From positions 147,422 to 211,421 of the forward strand of contig NZ_JAGINQ010000012.1 of NCBI RefSeq assembly GCF_017876165.1: 64,000 bases of DNA. Reading direction: 5' to 3'. This document shows, piece by piece, positions 27,295 to 35,772 of this stretch. Under the pieces are notes generated by a model. It ran no database searches, was not told the origin of the DNA, and saw only the letters and a program-made list of their open reading frames with translations. The stretch is from Azospirillum soli. Lineage in GTDB: Bacteria; Pseudomonadota; Alphaproteobacteria; Azospirillales; Azospirillaceae. The translations under genes and the position numbers were made by a program. Numbering within the stretch: position 1 is the stretch's first letter; each line of letters starts with the position of its first letter.

Positions 27295-28104
27295 TCAGCT
27301 TTGCGATGCGAGGGAGAGGCGGGACTGCGCCGCGTACTCCTCCATGACCAACTCGGTCAGCTCGCCCTTCAGGCGGGCGAACTCCTCGTTGGCGAGGTGA
27401 TGGTGGGTGCGTGGGAAGGGGAACGGCACGTCGATGACCGCCTTGATCCGGCCCGGCCGCGCGGAGATCACGACGACGCGGGAGGCGAGATACAGCGCCT
27501 CCTCCACCGCGTGGGTGATCAGCAGGCCGGTGGTCCCCTCCCGCTCCAGCACTTGCAGAAGCAGATCCTGCATGGCGAGGCGGGTCTGGGCGTCGAGCGC
27601 GCCGAAGGGCTCGTCCATCAACAAAACGCGCGGACGCACGGCGTAGGCGCGGGCCAGCGCCACGCGCTGCTTCATGCCGCCGGACAGGGCCTTTGGAAAC
27701 GCCTTGCGGAAGTCGCGCAGGCCCATCAGGTCCAGGTAGCGTTCGACAATCTCGGCGCGTTCGGCCTCGGACACGCGGTTGGCGGACAGCTCCAGGCCGA
27801 AGCCGATGTTCTGTTCCACCGTCAGCCAGGGGAAGATCCCGTATTCCTGAAAGATCACGCCGCGTTCCGGGCCGGGTGCGCCGATGGGCTGTCCGTCCAG
27901 CGTGACACGCCCCGTGGTGGGCTGGAGCAGCCCGGCGGCCAGCTTCAGCAAGGTGGTCTTGCCGCAGCCGGACGGGCCGACCACCGCGACGAATTCCCCC
28001 TTGTTGATGGTCAGGGACACGTTGCCGAGGGCCGTAATCGGCCCGTCCGGCGTGTCGTAGGCGACCGAAACGCCGTCGAAGACGAGGCTGGAGGGCACGG
28101 TCAT
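27295..28104 (-). CDS. Sulfonate/taurine-type ABC transporter ATP-binding protein
   Basis: A 269-aa ATPase. Walker A is GPSGCGKTTLLKLAAGLL, the Q-loop FQEYGIFPWLTV, the signature LSGGMKQRVALARAYA and Walker B LLMDEPFGALDAQTR, all typical of SsuB/TauB. It overlaps the upstream permease gene by four bases and lies 37 bases before the binding-protein gene. Confidence 0.9.
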   Translation of the reverse strand: MTVPSSLVFDGVSVAYDTPDGPITALGNVSLTINKGEFVAVVGPSGCGKTTLLKLAAGLLQPTTGRVTLDGQPIGAPGPERGVIFQEYGIFPWLTVEQNIGFGLELSANRVSEAERAEIVERYLDLMGLRDFRKAFPKALSGGMKQRVALARAYAVRPRVLLMDEPFGALDAQTRLAMQDLLLQVLEREGTTGLLITHAVEEALYLASRVVVISARPGRIKAVIDVPFPFPRTHHHLANEEFARLKGELTELVMEEYAAQSRLSLASQS

Positions 28105-28940
28105 GACGGCACCCGCTCCTGCCAGGAGAGCAGCCGCCGGGACAGGCGGCGCAGGGCGTGGTCCATCGACAGAGCGGTCAGCCCGATCATGATGATGCCG
28201 ACATAGATCACGTCCAGCTGGAAGAAGGAGGCGGCCATCTGAATCATGGCGCCCAAGCCCGCCTGCGCGGCCACCAGCTCCGCCGCGACCAGCGTCGCCC
28301 AGGTGACGCCCAGCGCCACGCGCAACGCGGTCAGGATGTGCGGCAGGGCGTAGGGCAGGACCAGCTTGCGGAAGATCTCGCTCTGGTTAGCGCCCAGCGT
28401 GCGGGCGACGTGGCCGTAGATCGGCGGCATCTGCGCGATGCCCTCGTACAGCACGATCACGGCGGCGAAGAAGGCCGAGAAGGACAGGACGAAGACCTTC
28501 GCCGCCTCCCCGATGCCCAGATAGACGATGACCAGCGGCACCAGCGCGATGGGCGGCAGAGCGCGGAAGAAGTTGATCAGCGGATCGAGCGTCAGCCGCG
28601 CGGTCGCATAGCGGCCGAGCGCGAAGCCCACGGGAATGGCGATCGCGGTGCCGATGGCGACCCCGGCCAGCACGCGGCCCGTGGAGGCCAGGATGTGGCG
28701 CGGCAATTCACCATCCAGCAGGCGCGCCCAGGCCGTCGCGGCGATGTCTTGCGGCAGCGGTAGCAGGCCGGGGCTGACCAGCCCGAAGCCGCGGATCGCG
28801 TACCAGACGGCGACGATCGTCAGCCAGGGCAGAAGACGCAGGCCCCAGTTGGCCAGTCGGGCCTTGGCGTACGGAGACATGGGTTGAGAGCGGCGCAGTC
28901 TCAAAGGGGCTTCACCGTCAATGGGGGGAGCCGTGGACAT
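28101..28940 (-). CDS. Sulfonate/taurine-type ABC transporter permease
   Basis: A 279-aa inner-membrane permease of the SsuC/TauC family with six helices. The EAA loop reads HVARTLGANQSEIFRKLVLP, followed by the conserved ALRVALGVTWATLVAAELV. I take ATG 28940; GTG 28949 would add three residues. First gene of the operon, preceded by an AT-rich promoter region. Confidence 0.9.
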   Translation of the reverse strand: MSTAPPIDGEAPLRLRRSQPMSPYAKARLANWGLRLLPWLTIVAVWYAIRGFGLVSPGLLPLPQDIAATAWARLLDGELPRHILASTGRVLAGVAIGTAIAIPVGFALGRYATARLTLDPLINFFRALPPIALVPLVIVYLGIGEAAKVFVLSFSAFFAAVIVLYEGIAQMPPIYGHVARTLGANQSEIFRKLVLPYALPHILTALRVALGVTWATLVAAELVAAQAGLGAMIQMAASFFQLDVIYVGIIMIGLTALSMDHALRRLSRRLLSWQERVPS

Positions 28941-29143
28941 GGGAATCACCGTCCAAATGCGTCACACGTGGATAACTCTATAAACCTATATACATTGTCG
29001 TTTTAAGAAAAATAATTCATTTTTTCAGTGTTAAATTTGAGCACGAGGCAGGTTGCGCTTTGGAAAGGGAACGATCATGACCAAAATGGGGTCTTGCGGC
29101 ACGGGGTGCGCCGCAGCAACGCTGACCACCGGATGGAGGGTGC
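28941..29143. promoter_or_regulatory. AT-rich promoter region of the sulfonate-type operon
   Basis: About 200 bp, strikingly AT-rich between 28975 and 29040 (ATAAACCTATATACATTG and AAAAATAATTCATTTTTTC) in an otherwise GC-rich window. Reading the minus strand, TATATAGG and TATAGAG are possible -10 elements for the ABC operon. A frame from ATG 29077 is discussed among the rejected items. Confidence 0.4.
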
Positions 29144-29722
29144 TCACACAGCCGGCGGCATCTCGGTGGCGTCGTCGCAGACGTAAAGATCAGCACTCCA
29201 TATCCGGTCGAACGGCAGATTCAGGCGGGTGTTCGTGCGGCTGACCGATTCCGCATCGGGCGCTTCGTAGAGGCAGATCATCCGCCGCCGGTCGAGCGCC
29301 AGCCAACTCACCAGGAACTCAACCCGGTTCAGGCTGAGGCACCATGCGCCGCGATCCTCAACGGACTGCACGTCATCGAGCCGAACGGGTTCCTGGAAGG
29401 AACGCTCAACCAAGACAAGCGTGCGCTCCGAACCTTCGGAGCGGCTGGACAGGACTTGCGCGTCGGCGCGTGGTCCGTGCGCCGTCGCCGACCAGACCCG
29501 ATCGGCCGGCGGTGCGTCGATCTTCTGGGCCGCGGTGCGCACGGACTCCGCGTCCGGCGCGTCGAACACGCAGCAGATGCGCAGCCCGTCCCTGGAAAGA
29601 AGGTGACGCTTCGCCCCGATCCCATGCGCCTGAAGGCACCAGCGATTCCGCCGGTCGATGTTCAGGATCTGCTCGCCGCTGACCGGGCTTTGGAACGTCC
29701 GCTCGAAGATTACGATCGCCAT
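29144..29722 (-). CDS. Tandem DUF4242 protein
   Basis: A 192-aa protein built of two homologous halves. Half one has VIFERTFQSPVSGEQI, RWCLQAHGI and ICCVFDAPDAESVRTA. Half two has VLVERSFQEPVRLDDV, AWCLSLNRVEFLVSW and MICLYEAPDAESVSRT. Each ends in an RVWSA/RIWSA strand. DUF4242 is a small ferredoxin-like domain of unknown role. It is directly downstream (20 bp) of the large BTAD-ATPase regulator and probably co-transcribed with it. Confidence 0.75.
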   Translation of the reverse strand: MAIVIFERTFQSPVSGEQILNIDRRNRWCLQAHGIGAKRHLLSRDGLRICCVFDAPDAESVRTAAQKIDAPPADRVWSATAHGPRADAQVLSSRSEGSERTLVLVERSFQEPVRLDDVQSVEDRGAWCLSLNRVEFLVSWLALDRRRMICLYEAPDAESVSRTNTRLNLPFDRIWSADLYVCDDATEMPPAV

Positions 29723-29741
29723 ACCGCCCCCCTCCCCGTGT

Positions 29742-32700
29742 TCAGCCTGTGACGTCCGCGTTGATGTCCGATGCGTGCGGGGCCAGCGTTTCGGCCTCGC
29801 TCCGCGCGTGGTGCGACAGGTTGCGCGCCATCAGCCGGCGCAGTGCCTCGCTATGCTCCCGCCTTGCGGTCTCATCCCCCACGGCCTCGGCGATGCGCGC
29901 GAGCGCGGCGTGGGCGCAGGCCATCTCGCTCGGCAGGTCGAGCAGCACCGCCAGCCGCAACGCCTCCTGCGCGCGGTCGCGGGCGCGGACATGCTGGCCG
30001 GCGCGCCGGTCCAGATCGGCGGCGAAAATCAGGGTGCAGGCCAGCCGGTGCTTGGCGTCGGCCACCGTGAGCGCGTCCAGCGCCGCGTTCAGGTCGCCGT
30101 CAGCCCCCGCATCGCCACGGGCGCGGCGGCACAGGGCGCTGAGCGCGCGGGCGTAGGGAGCCTCGCTGCCGTCGTGGCGCAGCCGGTCGGCAAGGTCGAT
30201 CAGTTCGGCGCACAATGCCTCCGCCCGGTCGATGCTGCCCTCGCGGATTTCCATGGCGACCATGTGCTCCAGCGCCATGAACTCGGCGGCCCGCTCGCCA
30301 TCGCGTCGCGCCGCCGCGCGGGCTTGGGCGAACAGGGTGGCGGCCTCGTGCGTCGCCCCCTGGTGCAGACGCAGCATGCCGAGTGCGTCGGCGATGGCGT
30401 TCGGCTCTATGCCCTGCCGCTGGGCCAGCGCGCGGGCCTCCAGCGCGAAGGCCTCGGCCTGCCCCAGGTCGCGTTCCAGCAGGGTCAGGCAGCGCGCCGC
30501 CTCGGCCAGCGCGACGACCCGTACCTTCTCGTCGGCCGAGCGGCTGACCAGTTCCGCGCGCAATGTGTCGCGCTCGGCCTGCGACCACAGGCCCCCCTCC
30601 CAGCGAAGGTGGCTCAGCATGTGGAAACCGAGGCGGGCGTGATGCAGGCAGCCGTGGTCGAGCGCGCGTTCGGACAGCTCCTCGATCTGCCGCACGGTCT
30701 CCGCCGGGGCCAGCGGCCGGCTCGCCATCAGCTGGATGTACTGGAGTTCGAGCATGAAGCGTGTCCGCTCCGGTTCGCGCAGCCGTTCGGCGTGGCGCAT
30801 GCCGCGACGGGCGAACACCTCCGCCTCGGCCCCCGCGAGAAGGCGCAGGCAGTGCCGCCCGGCGGTAAGACAGGCCTGCGCGGCGAGCGCCCCGTCACCG
30901 CCAAGTGCCGCGTGATGGGCGATCTCGGCCGCAACGGCGTCGTCGGTGGGCTCCGTCTCTTGGAGCATGCGGGCGATCTTCAGGTGCATCAGGCGCCGCC
31001 GGGGCTCGGACAGGCCCGTGTAAACGGCGCGATGGATGAGGTCGTGGCGGAAGGCGTAGCCGCCCGTCTCCCCGCCGTCCTCGGCCTCCTGAAGCAGCGC
31101 GTGGCGTTCCAGCGTGTCCAGGGCCGCCATGAAGCCGGTCAGGTCCATCGCGATCAGTTTGCCGAGCCGGTCGATGGAAACGCCCGGTCCGAGAATGGCC
31201 GCCCAGCGCAGCACGTCCGCCGCGGGTTCCGGCAGGCGTTCGATGCGGTCGCGGACGAGACCCCGCAAGGTGCGCGGCACGCCGTCGGCGCCTTCGGCCA
31301 GCGCGCGGGCCATCTCCTGCGCCAGCAGCGGGTTGCCGCCGCTCTCGATGACGACCCGCTGCGCATCGATGTCCGACGCGACGGAGCGGGCGAGCGCGGC
31401 GATCTCCTCCTGCGGCATCGGTCCGAGCGCGACCTCGGTCAGCAGCCGGTCATGACGGAGGCTGCGCAGCACGCCGAGCACGGGCGGGTTGTCGGGCAGT
31501 TCGCCCTCGCGGGCGGTCAGCACCACCATGACCGGCGCCCGGCGGAGCGCGCGGACGACATGATGCAGCAGCGCCGCCGATGCCTCGTCGAGCCAGTGGA
31601 TGTCCTCCAGCACCAGCAGCAAGGGCGGGCGCCGCCGTGCGCGCTCCGCAACCGTTTCGACCACCGCCGCGAACAGCCGCTCGCGCGCCACCACCACGTC
31701 GGTGTGGCGGCCCAGATCCGGCACGCTGCCTCCAACGGCGGCTTCCACGGCCGGCAATCCGTCGAGCGCCTCGATCCAGGGGCCGAAGGGTTGGTCCCGT
31801 TCGACCTCATAGGCGTGCCCAAGCAGAACGGCGCCGGTCCGGGAGGCGGCCGTGCGGGCCAGCGTGAGAGTCAGCGCGCTCTTCCCCAGCCCCGGTTCTC
31901 CTTTCAGCAGGATCACCCGCGCGCCGCCAACGCCCTCCACCTCGCCGAGCGCGGCGAGCAGGCGACGCATCTCCGACCGCCGCCCAATCAGGCCGGCGCC
32001 ATTGGCGGGCGCGCATGGGGCCGGTGCGCACGGGGCCACGGGAGGTTCCCTCGGCAAGTCCGGCTGGGGGGCCGACTTCTGCGGGGAACCACCCTTCAGG
32101 GCGCGCCACGCGGCGGTCAGGGCGGCGCTGCCGAGGCCAGCCTCGCGCAGGATGCGCTGGCCGGCCTCGTACTGCTGCTCGGCCTCGCCGCGACGGTCGG
32201 CGGCGCCGAGCAGGCGGAGCAGACTGATCCTGGCGGCTTCGTCGTAGGGATGCTCGCGCACCAGCGTGCGGGCGAACGGCAGGGCGTCCTCCGGCTGGCC
32301 GTTCAGCCGCTCGACCAAGGCCGCAAGAATCTGCGCCTGGAGGCGGCGGGCGTCCTCGCGCTCAGCCACGCACCAGGCTTGGTAATCGTGCAGATCCGGC
32401 AGGTCCTGGCCTTCCAGCAGTTCGCCACGGAAGGCCCCCGCCAAGGAGCGAAGCCGGTCGGTGTCCAGCAACTCCACACCGCCGGCCAGCGCGCGGCGCA
32501 CGGACAGGATGTCGATGTCGGCACCCGCCGCATCGAAACCGACCAGCTCCCGGTCGGCGCGGATGCGCGGCCGGTCGGGCTCATCGACCAGGGTGCGGAG
32601 CTTGCTGAGGCTCCAGCGCAGGGCACCGCGCGGATCGTCGGGGATTTCCCACAGCAGGGAGCACAGCCGCTCCCGCCGGTGCGGCCGACCGGTCAGCGCG

Positions 32701-32801
32701 AGATAGGCAAGCAACGCGCGTGTCTTCTTGGACGGCGGAAGGGAAAGGCGTTCGCCTTCACGCAGCACGTCGATCTCACCCAAGAGACGGATGGCCAGCA
32801 T
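29742..32801 (-). CDS. BTAD/SARP-like regulator fused to AAA ATPase and TPR region
   Basis: A 1019-aa AfsR-like regulator. Residues 1-90 form a winged-helix DNA-binding domain (SLPPSKKTRALLAYLALTG, LRWSLSKLRTLVDEPD). Residues about 95-245 are the bacterial transcriptional activator domain. A STAND-type ATPase follows, with Walker A LLKGEPGLGKSALT and Walker B LLLVLEDIHWLDEAS. The C-terminal half is alanine-rich TPR helices. Such proteins sense signals through the TPR/ATPase part. The DNA-binding domain is closely similar to that of the regulator at 33370-34914. It is divergent from the double-DUF1127 gene. Confidence 0.88.
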   Translation of the reverse strand: MLAIRLLGEIDVLREGERLSLPPSKKTRALLAYLALTGRPHRRERLCSLLWEIPDDPRGALRWSLSKLRTLVDEPDRPRIRADRELVGFDAAGADIDILSVRRALAGGVELLDTDRLRSLAGAFRGELLEGQDLPDLHDYQAWCVAEREDARRLQAQILAALVERLNGQPEDALPFARTLVREHPYDEAARISLLRLLGAADRRGEAEQQYEAGQRILREAGLGSAALTAAWRALKGGSPQKSAPQPDLPREPPVAPCAPAPCAPANGAGLIGRRSEMRRLLAALGEVEGVGGARVILLKGEPGLGKSALTLTLARTAASRTGAVLLGHAYEVERDQPFGPWIEALDGLPAVEAAVGGSVPDLGRHTDVVVARERLFAAVVETVAERARRRPPLLLVLEDIHWLDEASAALLHHVVRALRRAPVMVVLTAREGELPDNPPVLGVLRSLRHDRLLTEVALGPMPQEEIAALARSVASDIDAQRVVIESGGNPLLAQEMARALAEGADGVPRTLRGLVRDRIERLPEPAADVLRWAAILGPGVSIDRLGKLIAMDLTGFMAALDTLERHALLQEAEDGGETGGYAFRHDLIHRAVYTGLSEPRRRLMHLKIARMLQETEPTDDAVAAEIAHHAALGGDGALAAQACLTAGRHCLRLLAGAEAEVFARRGMRHAERLREPERTRFMLELQYIQLMASRPLAPAETVRQIEELSERALDHGCLHHARLGFHMLSHLRWEGGLWSQAERDTLRAELVSRSADEKVRVVALAEAARCLTLLERDLGQAEAFALEARALAQRQGIEPNAIADALGMLRLHQGATHEAATLFAQARAAARRDGERAAEFMALEHMVAMEIREGSIDRAEALCAELIDLADRLRHDGSEAPYARALSALCRRARGDAGADGDLNAALDALTVADAKHRLACTLIFAADLDRRAGQHVRARDRAQEALRLAVLLDLPSEMACAHAALARIAEAVGDETARREHSEALRRLMARNLSHHARSEAETLAPHASDINADVTG

Positions 32802-32860
32802 GGCCGCCTCCGCTCATCGTCGGGATCAGCTCCGGGCCCGATCATTCAGGCTAATCATTC

Positions 32861-32952
32861 GCACTTCAACAGAGCATTCGATGGGGCATACCCCGTTCGC
32901 CTCATCCGCGCTTCAACGCACATTCGACGGTGCTTCACACGGGCGTTCCAAC
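32861..32952. promoter_or_regulatory. Direct-repeat operator candidates between the BTAD regulator and DUF1127 gene
   Basis: A 24-bp unit GC(A/G)CTTCAAC...CATTCGA(T/C)GG occurs twice, at 32861-32884 and 32908-32930, about 47 bp apart. TTC cores end at 32914, 32925, 32936 and 32948, i.e. every 11-12 bp. Eleven-bp-phased direct repeats are the known binding pattern of SARP regulators. A -10-like CATGAT lies at 32963-32968 toward the DUF1127 gene. Confidence 0.6.
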
Positions 32953-32999
32953 TCTGGTCCGGCATGATCCCCGGAAAGCCAAACCAGAGGAAACCAGCC

Positions 33000-33386
33000 A
33001 TGAACACCGCAAGGACGATCGCCACTGTCAAATTCACCTTTTCCTATTGGACGCTGGGCCAAGCCATGGTCGCGGCAATGCGGCGGCGGCGCGCTGAACG
33101 CGCGGAACTCGCGTGCATGACCGACTATCAGCTGCGCGACATCGGCCTGTCCCGTGGCGAAGCCCAAGCCATCGCCGCCGGCCTTTACACGCCCGATGCT
33201 CCGTCCACACCAGCCCTTAAGGCCGCCATGGCGTGGCTGCGGACGTGGTACGAGCACCGCAAGGCCATGCGCGCGCTGATGGCACTGGACGACCACCAAC
33301 TGAAGGACATGGGCATCCACCGCAGCGGGATCACGGACGCCGTTCGCTGCGGCGACGACCGGACGCCGGTCACCGCGACCGGGTAG
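33000..33386 (+). CDS. Protein with two tandem DUF1127 domains
   Basis: A 128-aa basic protein. DUF1127 (YjiS-like) domains normally occur once in 45-100 aa proteins. Here one lies at residues about 28-58 (RRRRAERAELACMTDYQLRDIGLSRGEA) and another at about 80-112 (YEHRKAMRALMALDDHQLKDMGIHRSGI). ATG 33000 follows AGAGGAAA. In some Alphaproteobacteria small DUF1127 proteins bind RNA and sit with anti-SD sRNAs. The last 17 bases overlap the convergent hydrolase-regulator gene. Confidence 0.85.
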   Translation: MNTARTIATVKFTFSYWTLGQAMVAAMRRRRAERAELACMTDYQLRDIGLSRGEAQAIAAGLYTPDAPSTPALKAAMAWLRTWYEHRKAMRALMALDDHQLKDMGIHRSGITDAVRCGDDRTPVTATG

Positions 33387-34914
33387 CGGACGCGGCCGGC
33401 ACCGGCGGCGTGGCGATGAAGCCCCGCAACTCCTCCAGGAAGCGGGCGAAGGCCTGCTCGCCCTGGAGGAGGACGTGGTTCGCGCTGTCCAGTTCCACGT
33501 ACCGCGCACCGCCGATGCCGGCCGCGAAAGCCACTCCCTCGGTCACCGGGGCGACCTTGTCCTGGCGCGCGTGAATGACCAGCGTCGGCACCCTTACCTG
33601 GGGCAGCAGGTCCGACACGTCGATGTCGGCAAAGGCGTGCTGGAGGCGATAGGCGTTCGCGGGCGAGATGGTCCGCAGTTGCAGTTCGTTGAACCAGTCC
33701 ATCTGTTCCCGGCTGGCGCCGGGGATGAAAGTCGTGGTGAAAAGCTCGCGGAATATCGGATGGTCACGCCCCCACCCCTCCCGCATCAGGACGCTCAGCG
33801 CCTCGCGCGTGGCGATCTCGCGGGGGTTTCCGCGTTTGCGCCAGCCCCGCACGTAGCCGCCGTACAGAACCAGATGGGTGATGCGCTCCGGATGCCGCAC
33901 GGCGTAGGCCACGGACACGGCGCAGCTTTGCGAAAGTCCGAGCAGGACGAAGCGGTCGAGACCGGCCGCATCCACCACCTTTTCCAGATCGTCGATCATC
34001 GCTTCGAACGACACGTCCTCGGCCGCCCAGTCGGACAGGCCGCAACAGCGCTCGTCATAGCGGATCAGCGTGTTGCGCTGGGAAAGACCGTCGATCCAAT
34101 GCCGCCAGACCGGGCTTTCCCAATCAAACTCCAGGTGGGACATCCAGTGCGCCGCCCGGACGATGGGAGGTCCCCGGCCGGACACGGCGTAGGCGATGCG
34201 CGCCCCGTCCCGTGCCCGGCAGAAGCGGATTTCCTGCGTCCGAACCGGTGCCTCCGGCGCTGGTGCCGAGTGGGCCGGCGCTGACGCCACGACGCTGGCG
34301 CGTGCTGCCGAGGCCAACTCCTCCGCCGCGCGGGTCAGGGTGGAATCGTCGGGGCCGAGTTCCCGCAACGTGTGGGCGTAGGGCAGCGCCCGTTCCGGTT
34401 CGTCACGCAGGCGTTGGACCAGCACCCGCAGGATCTTCATGCGCAAAATCTCCAGACGGTCGGCGTGGGCCACGCGCCACGCCTCGAAATCGGGACAGCG
34501 CGGCAGGTAGAGATCCTCCAGAAAGGCGCCACGGAAGGCGGCGGCGGCACGTTCCAACGCACCGGTATCCACATTCGCCAGGGCGTCCGCGTTGAGGCCG
34601 GACAGCTTTCGACAATCGAGTTCTATGTCGTCGGTGCGAAGCAGGACGGTGTCCCGGCGCGCCTCGATGGGGTCGGCGTCGCCATGCTTCAGCACCTGCC
34701 GGATCTTGGACAGGCTCCAGCGCAGTGAGCCGCGCGGGTCGTCCGGCACTTCCCAGAACATCTCGCACAGACGCTCGCGGCGTTGCGGACGACCCTGGAC
34801 GGCGAGGTAGGCCAGCAAAGCGCGGGTCTTGCGCGACGGCGGCAGCGAAACGGCCTGACCTTCCCGGACAACGCGCAACGGGCCCAGGACGCCGACCTCA
34901 AGGCGTTGGTTCAT
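33370..34914 (-). CDS. BTAD/SARP-like regulator fused to alpha/beta hydrolase
   Basis: A 514-aa fusion. Residues 1-90 are a winged-helix domain (SLPPSRKTRALLAYLAVQG, LRWSLSKIRQVL) and 95-200 the BTAD. After an alanine/proline linker comes an alpha/beta hydrolase from about residue 230. Its nucleophile elbow is GLSQSCAVSVAYA, with acid HARQDKVAP and histidine DSANHVLL, so the triad is intact. The hydrolase may act as a ligand sensor or as a true enzyme. ATG 34914 follows GGAGG; the longer frame is unsupported. It is divergent from the OsmC operon. Confidence 0.87.
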   Translation of the reverse strand: MNQRLEVGVLGPLRVVREGQAVSLPPSRKTRALLAYLAVQGRPQRRERLCEMFWEVPDDPRGSLRWSLSKIRQVLKHGDADPIEARRDTVLLRTDDIELDCRKLSGLNADALANVDTGALERAAAAFRGAFLEDLYLPRCPDFEAWRVAHADRLEILRMKILRVLVQRLRDEPERALPYAHTLRELGPDDSTLTRAAEELASAARASVVASAPAHSAPAPEAPVRTQEIRFCRARDGARIAYAVSGRGPPIVRAAHWMSHLEFDWESPVWRHWIDGLSQRNTLIRYDERCCGLSDWAAEDVSFEAMIDDLEKVVDAAGLDRFVLLGLSQSCAVSVAYAVRHPERITHLVLYGGYVRGWRKRGNPREIATREALSVLMREGWGRDHPIFRELFTTTFIPGASREQMDWFNELQLRTISPANAYRLQHAFADIDVSDLLPQVRVPTLVIHARQDKVAPVTEGVAFAAGIGGARYVELDSANHVLLQGEQAFARFLEELRGFIATPPVPAASATRSR

Positions 34915-34990
34915 GGTGCCCTCCGTTCTCCGACGCCTCGTTACAACGGTGCGGGCCCGAACATACCACTCCCCTTCAAACGCTCGCACA

Positions 34991-35019
34991 CACGAATGCT
35001 GGGTACACAAGCATTCGTG
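34991..35019. promoter_or_regulatory. Inverted repeat operator in the osmC promoter region
   Basis: CACGAATGCT (34991-35000) and AGCATTCGTG (35010-35019) are perfect 10-bp arms with a 9-bp spacer. The arm contains GCATTCG, also present in the repeats upstream of the other BTAD regulator, and a CTTCAAAC lies just before it at 34974-34981. It lies about 70-95 bp from either divergent start. Confidence 0.6.
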
Positions 35020-35023
35020 ACGG

Positions 35024-35040
35024 CGAAGCACAACGCTTCG
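35024..35040. promoter_or_regulatory. Second small dyad in the osmC promoter region
   Basis: CGAAGC (35024-35029) and GCTTCG (35035-35040) with a 5-bp spacer, immediately after the larger dyad. It may be a hairpin in the osmC leader or a second operator half. Confidence 0.4.
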
Positions 35041-35086
35041 GCCAAAAAAGCCAAACACCAGAAAGCTTTACGAAGGAGACGACGCC

Positions 35087-35698
35087 ATGTCCACGACCGC
35101 CACCATGACCGCCACGATGACGAAAGACACCGCCACCAAGAAAAATCCCCCGATGCCTCTGAATGGCGTGGACACGCCAAAGCTGTTCGCCACCATCGGC
35201 GTCGTCGCCGGGCAGCCGGAGCTTGCCAAGTTCCAGTTCCGCGCGCAGAGCCGTTGGGTCAGCGGAACCCACAGCCGCAGCACCATGCACGGCTTCTCGG
35301 GGGCTGGCGGTGATCACACCCACTCCGCCCCCTTCAAGGCGGACGCCGACCATCCGGCGGTCCTGTGCGGCGGGGACAACGGCCCGACGCCGGTCGAATA
35401 CGTGCTGCACGCGCTGGCAAGCTGCCTGACGGCGGGCATCGCCAACATCGCCGCCGCGCGTGGCGTGACGCTGGACGAGGTCGAATCCACCGTGGAGGGC
35501 GACATCGACCTTCGCGGCATCCTCGGCCTGTCCAACACGGTTCGCAACGGCTTCCAGTCGATCCGCATCAGCTTCCGCGTCAAGGGCGACGCGCCTGAGG
35601 CCAAACTGCGCGAAATCGTCGAACAGTCCCGCGCCCGCTCCGCCGTCTACGACATCCTGACCAACGGCGTGCCCGTCGCCATCGCGATGAACGACTGA
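35087..35698 (+). CDS. OsmC family peroxiredoxin-like protein
   Basis: A 203-aa OsmC/Ohr-superfamily protein. The N-terminal extension is poorly conserved. The core has RWVSGTHSRST, HPAVLCGGDNGPTPVEYVLHALASCLTAGI with the two cysteines of the thiol-peroxidase site (C in VLCGG and in ASCLTAG), and FRVKGDAPEAKLREIVEQSRARSAVYD. OsmC proteins reduce organic hydroperoxides. It is first gene of a four-gene operon controlled by the divergent BTAD-hydrolase regulator. GGAGACG precedes ATG. Confidence 0.9.
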   Translation: MSTTATMTATMTKDTATKKNPPMPLNGVDTPKLFATIGVVAGQPELAKFQFRAQSRWVSGTHSRSTMHGFSGAGGDHTHSAPFKADADHPAVLCGGDNGPTPVEYVLHALASCLTAGIANIAAARGVTLDEVESTVEGDIDLRGILGLSNTVRNGFQSIRISFRVKGDAPEAKLREIVEQSRARSAVYDILTNGVPVAIAMND

Positions 35699-35772
35699 GC
35701 GACGAACCCTTTCCCGGCGGCGTCCTTCTTCCAGGCGCCGTCGGCAAGGGCAATCCCCGGAGGATTTTCCCC

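Noticed and set aside
29077..29244. Possible 55-aa gene (MTKMGSCGTGC...) with a GGAAAGGG upstream
   Set aside because: It overlaps the 3' end of the well-supported DUF4242 gene by about 100 bp on the opposite strand, and its C-terminal half (R-rich) merely mirrors that gene. Kept as unproven.
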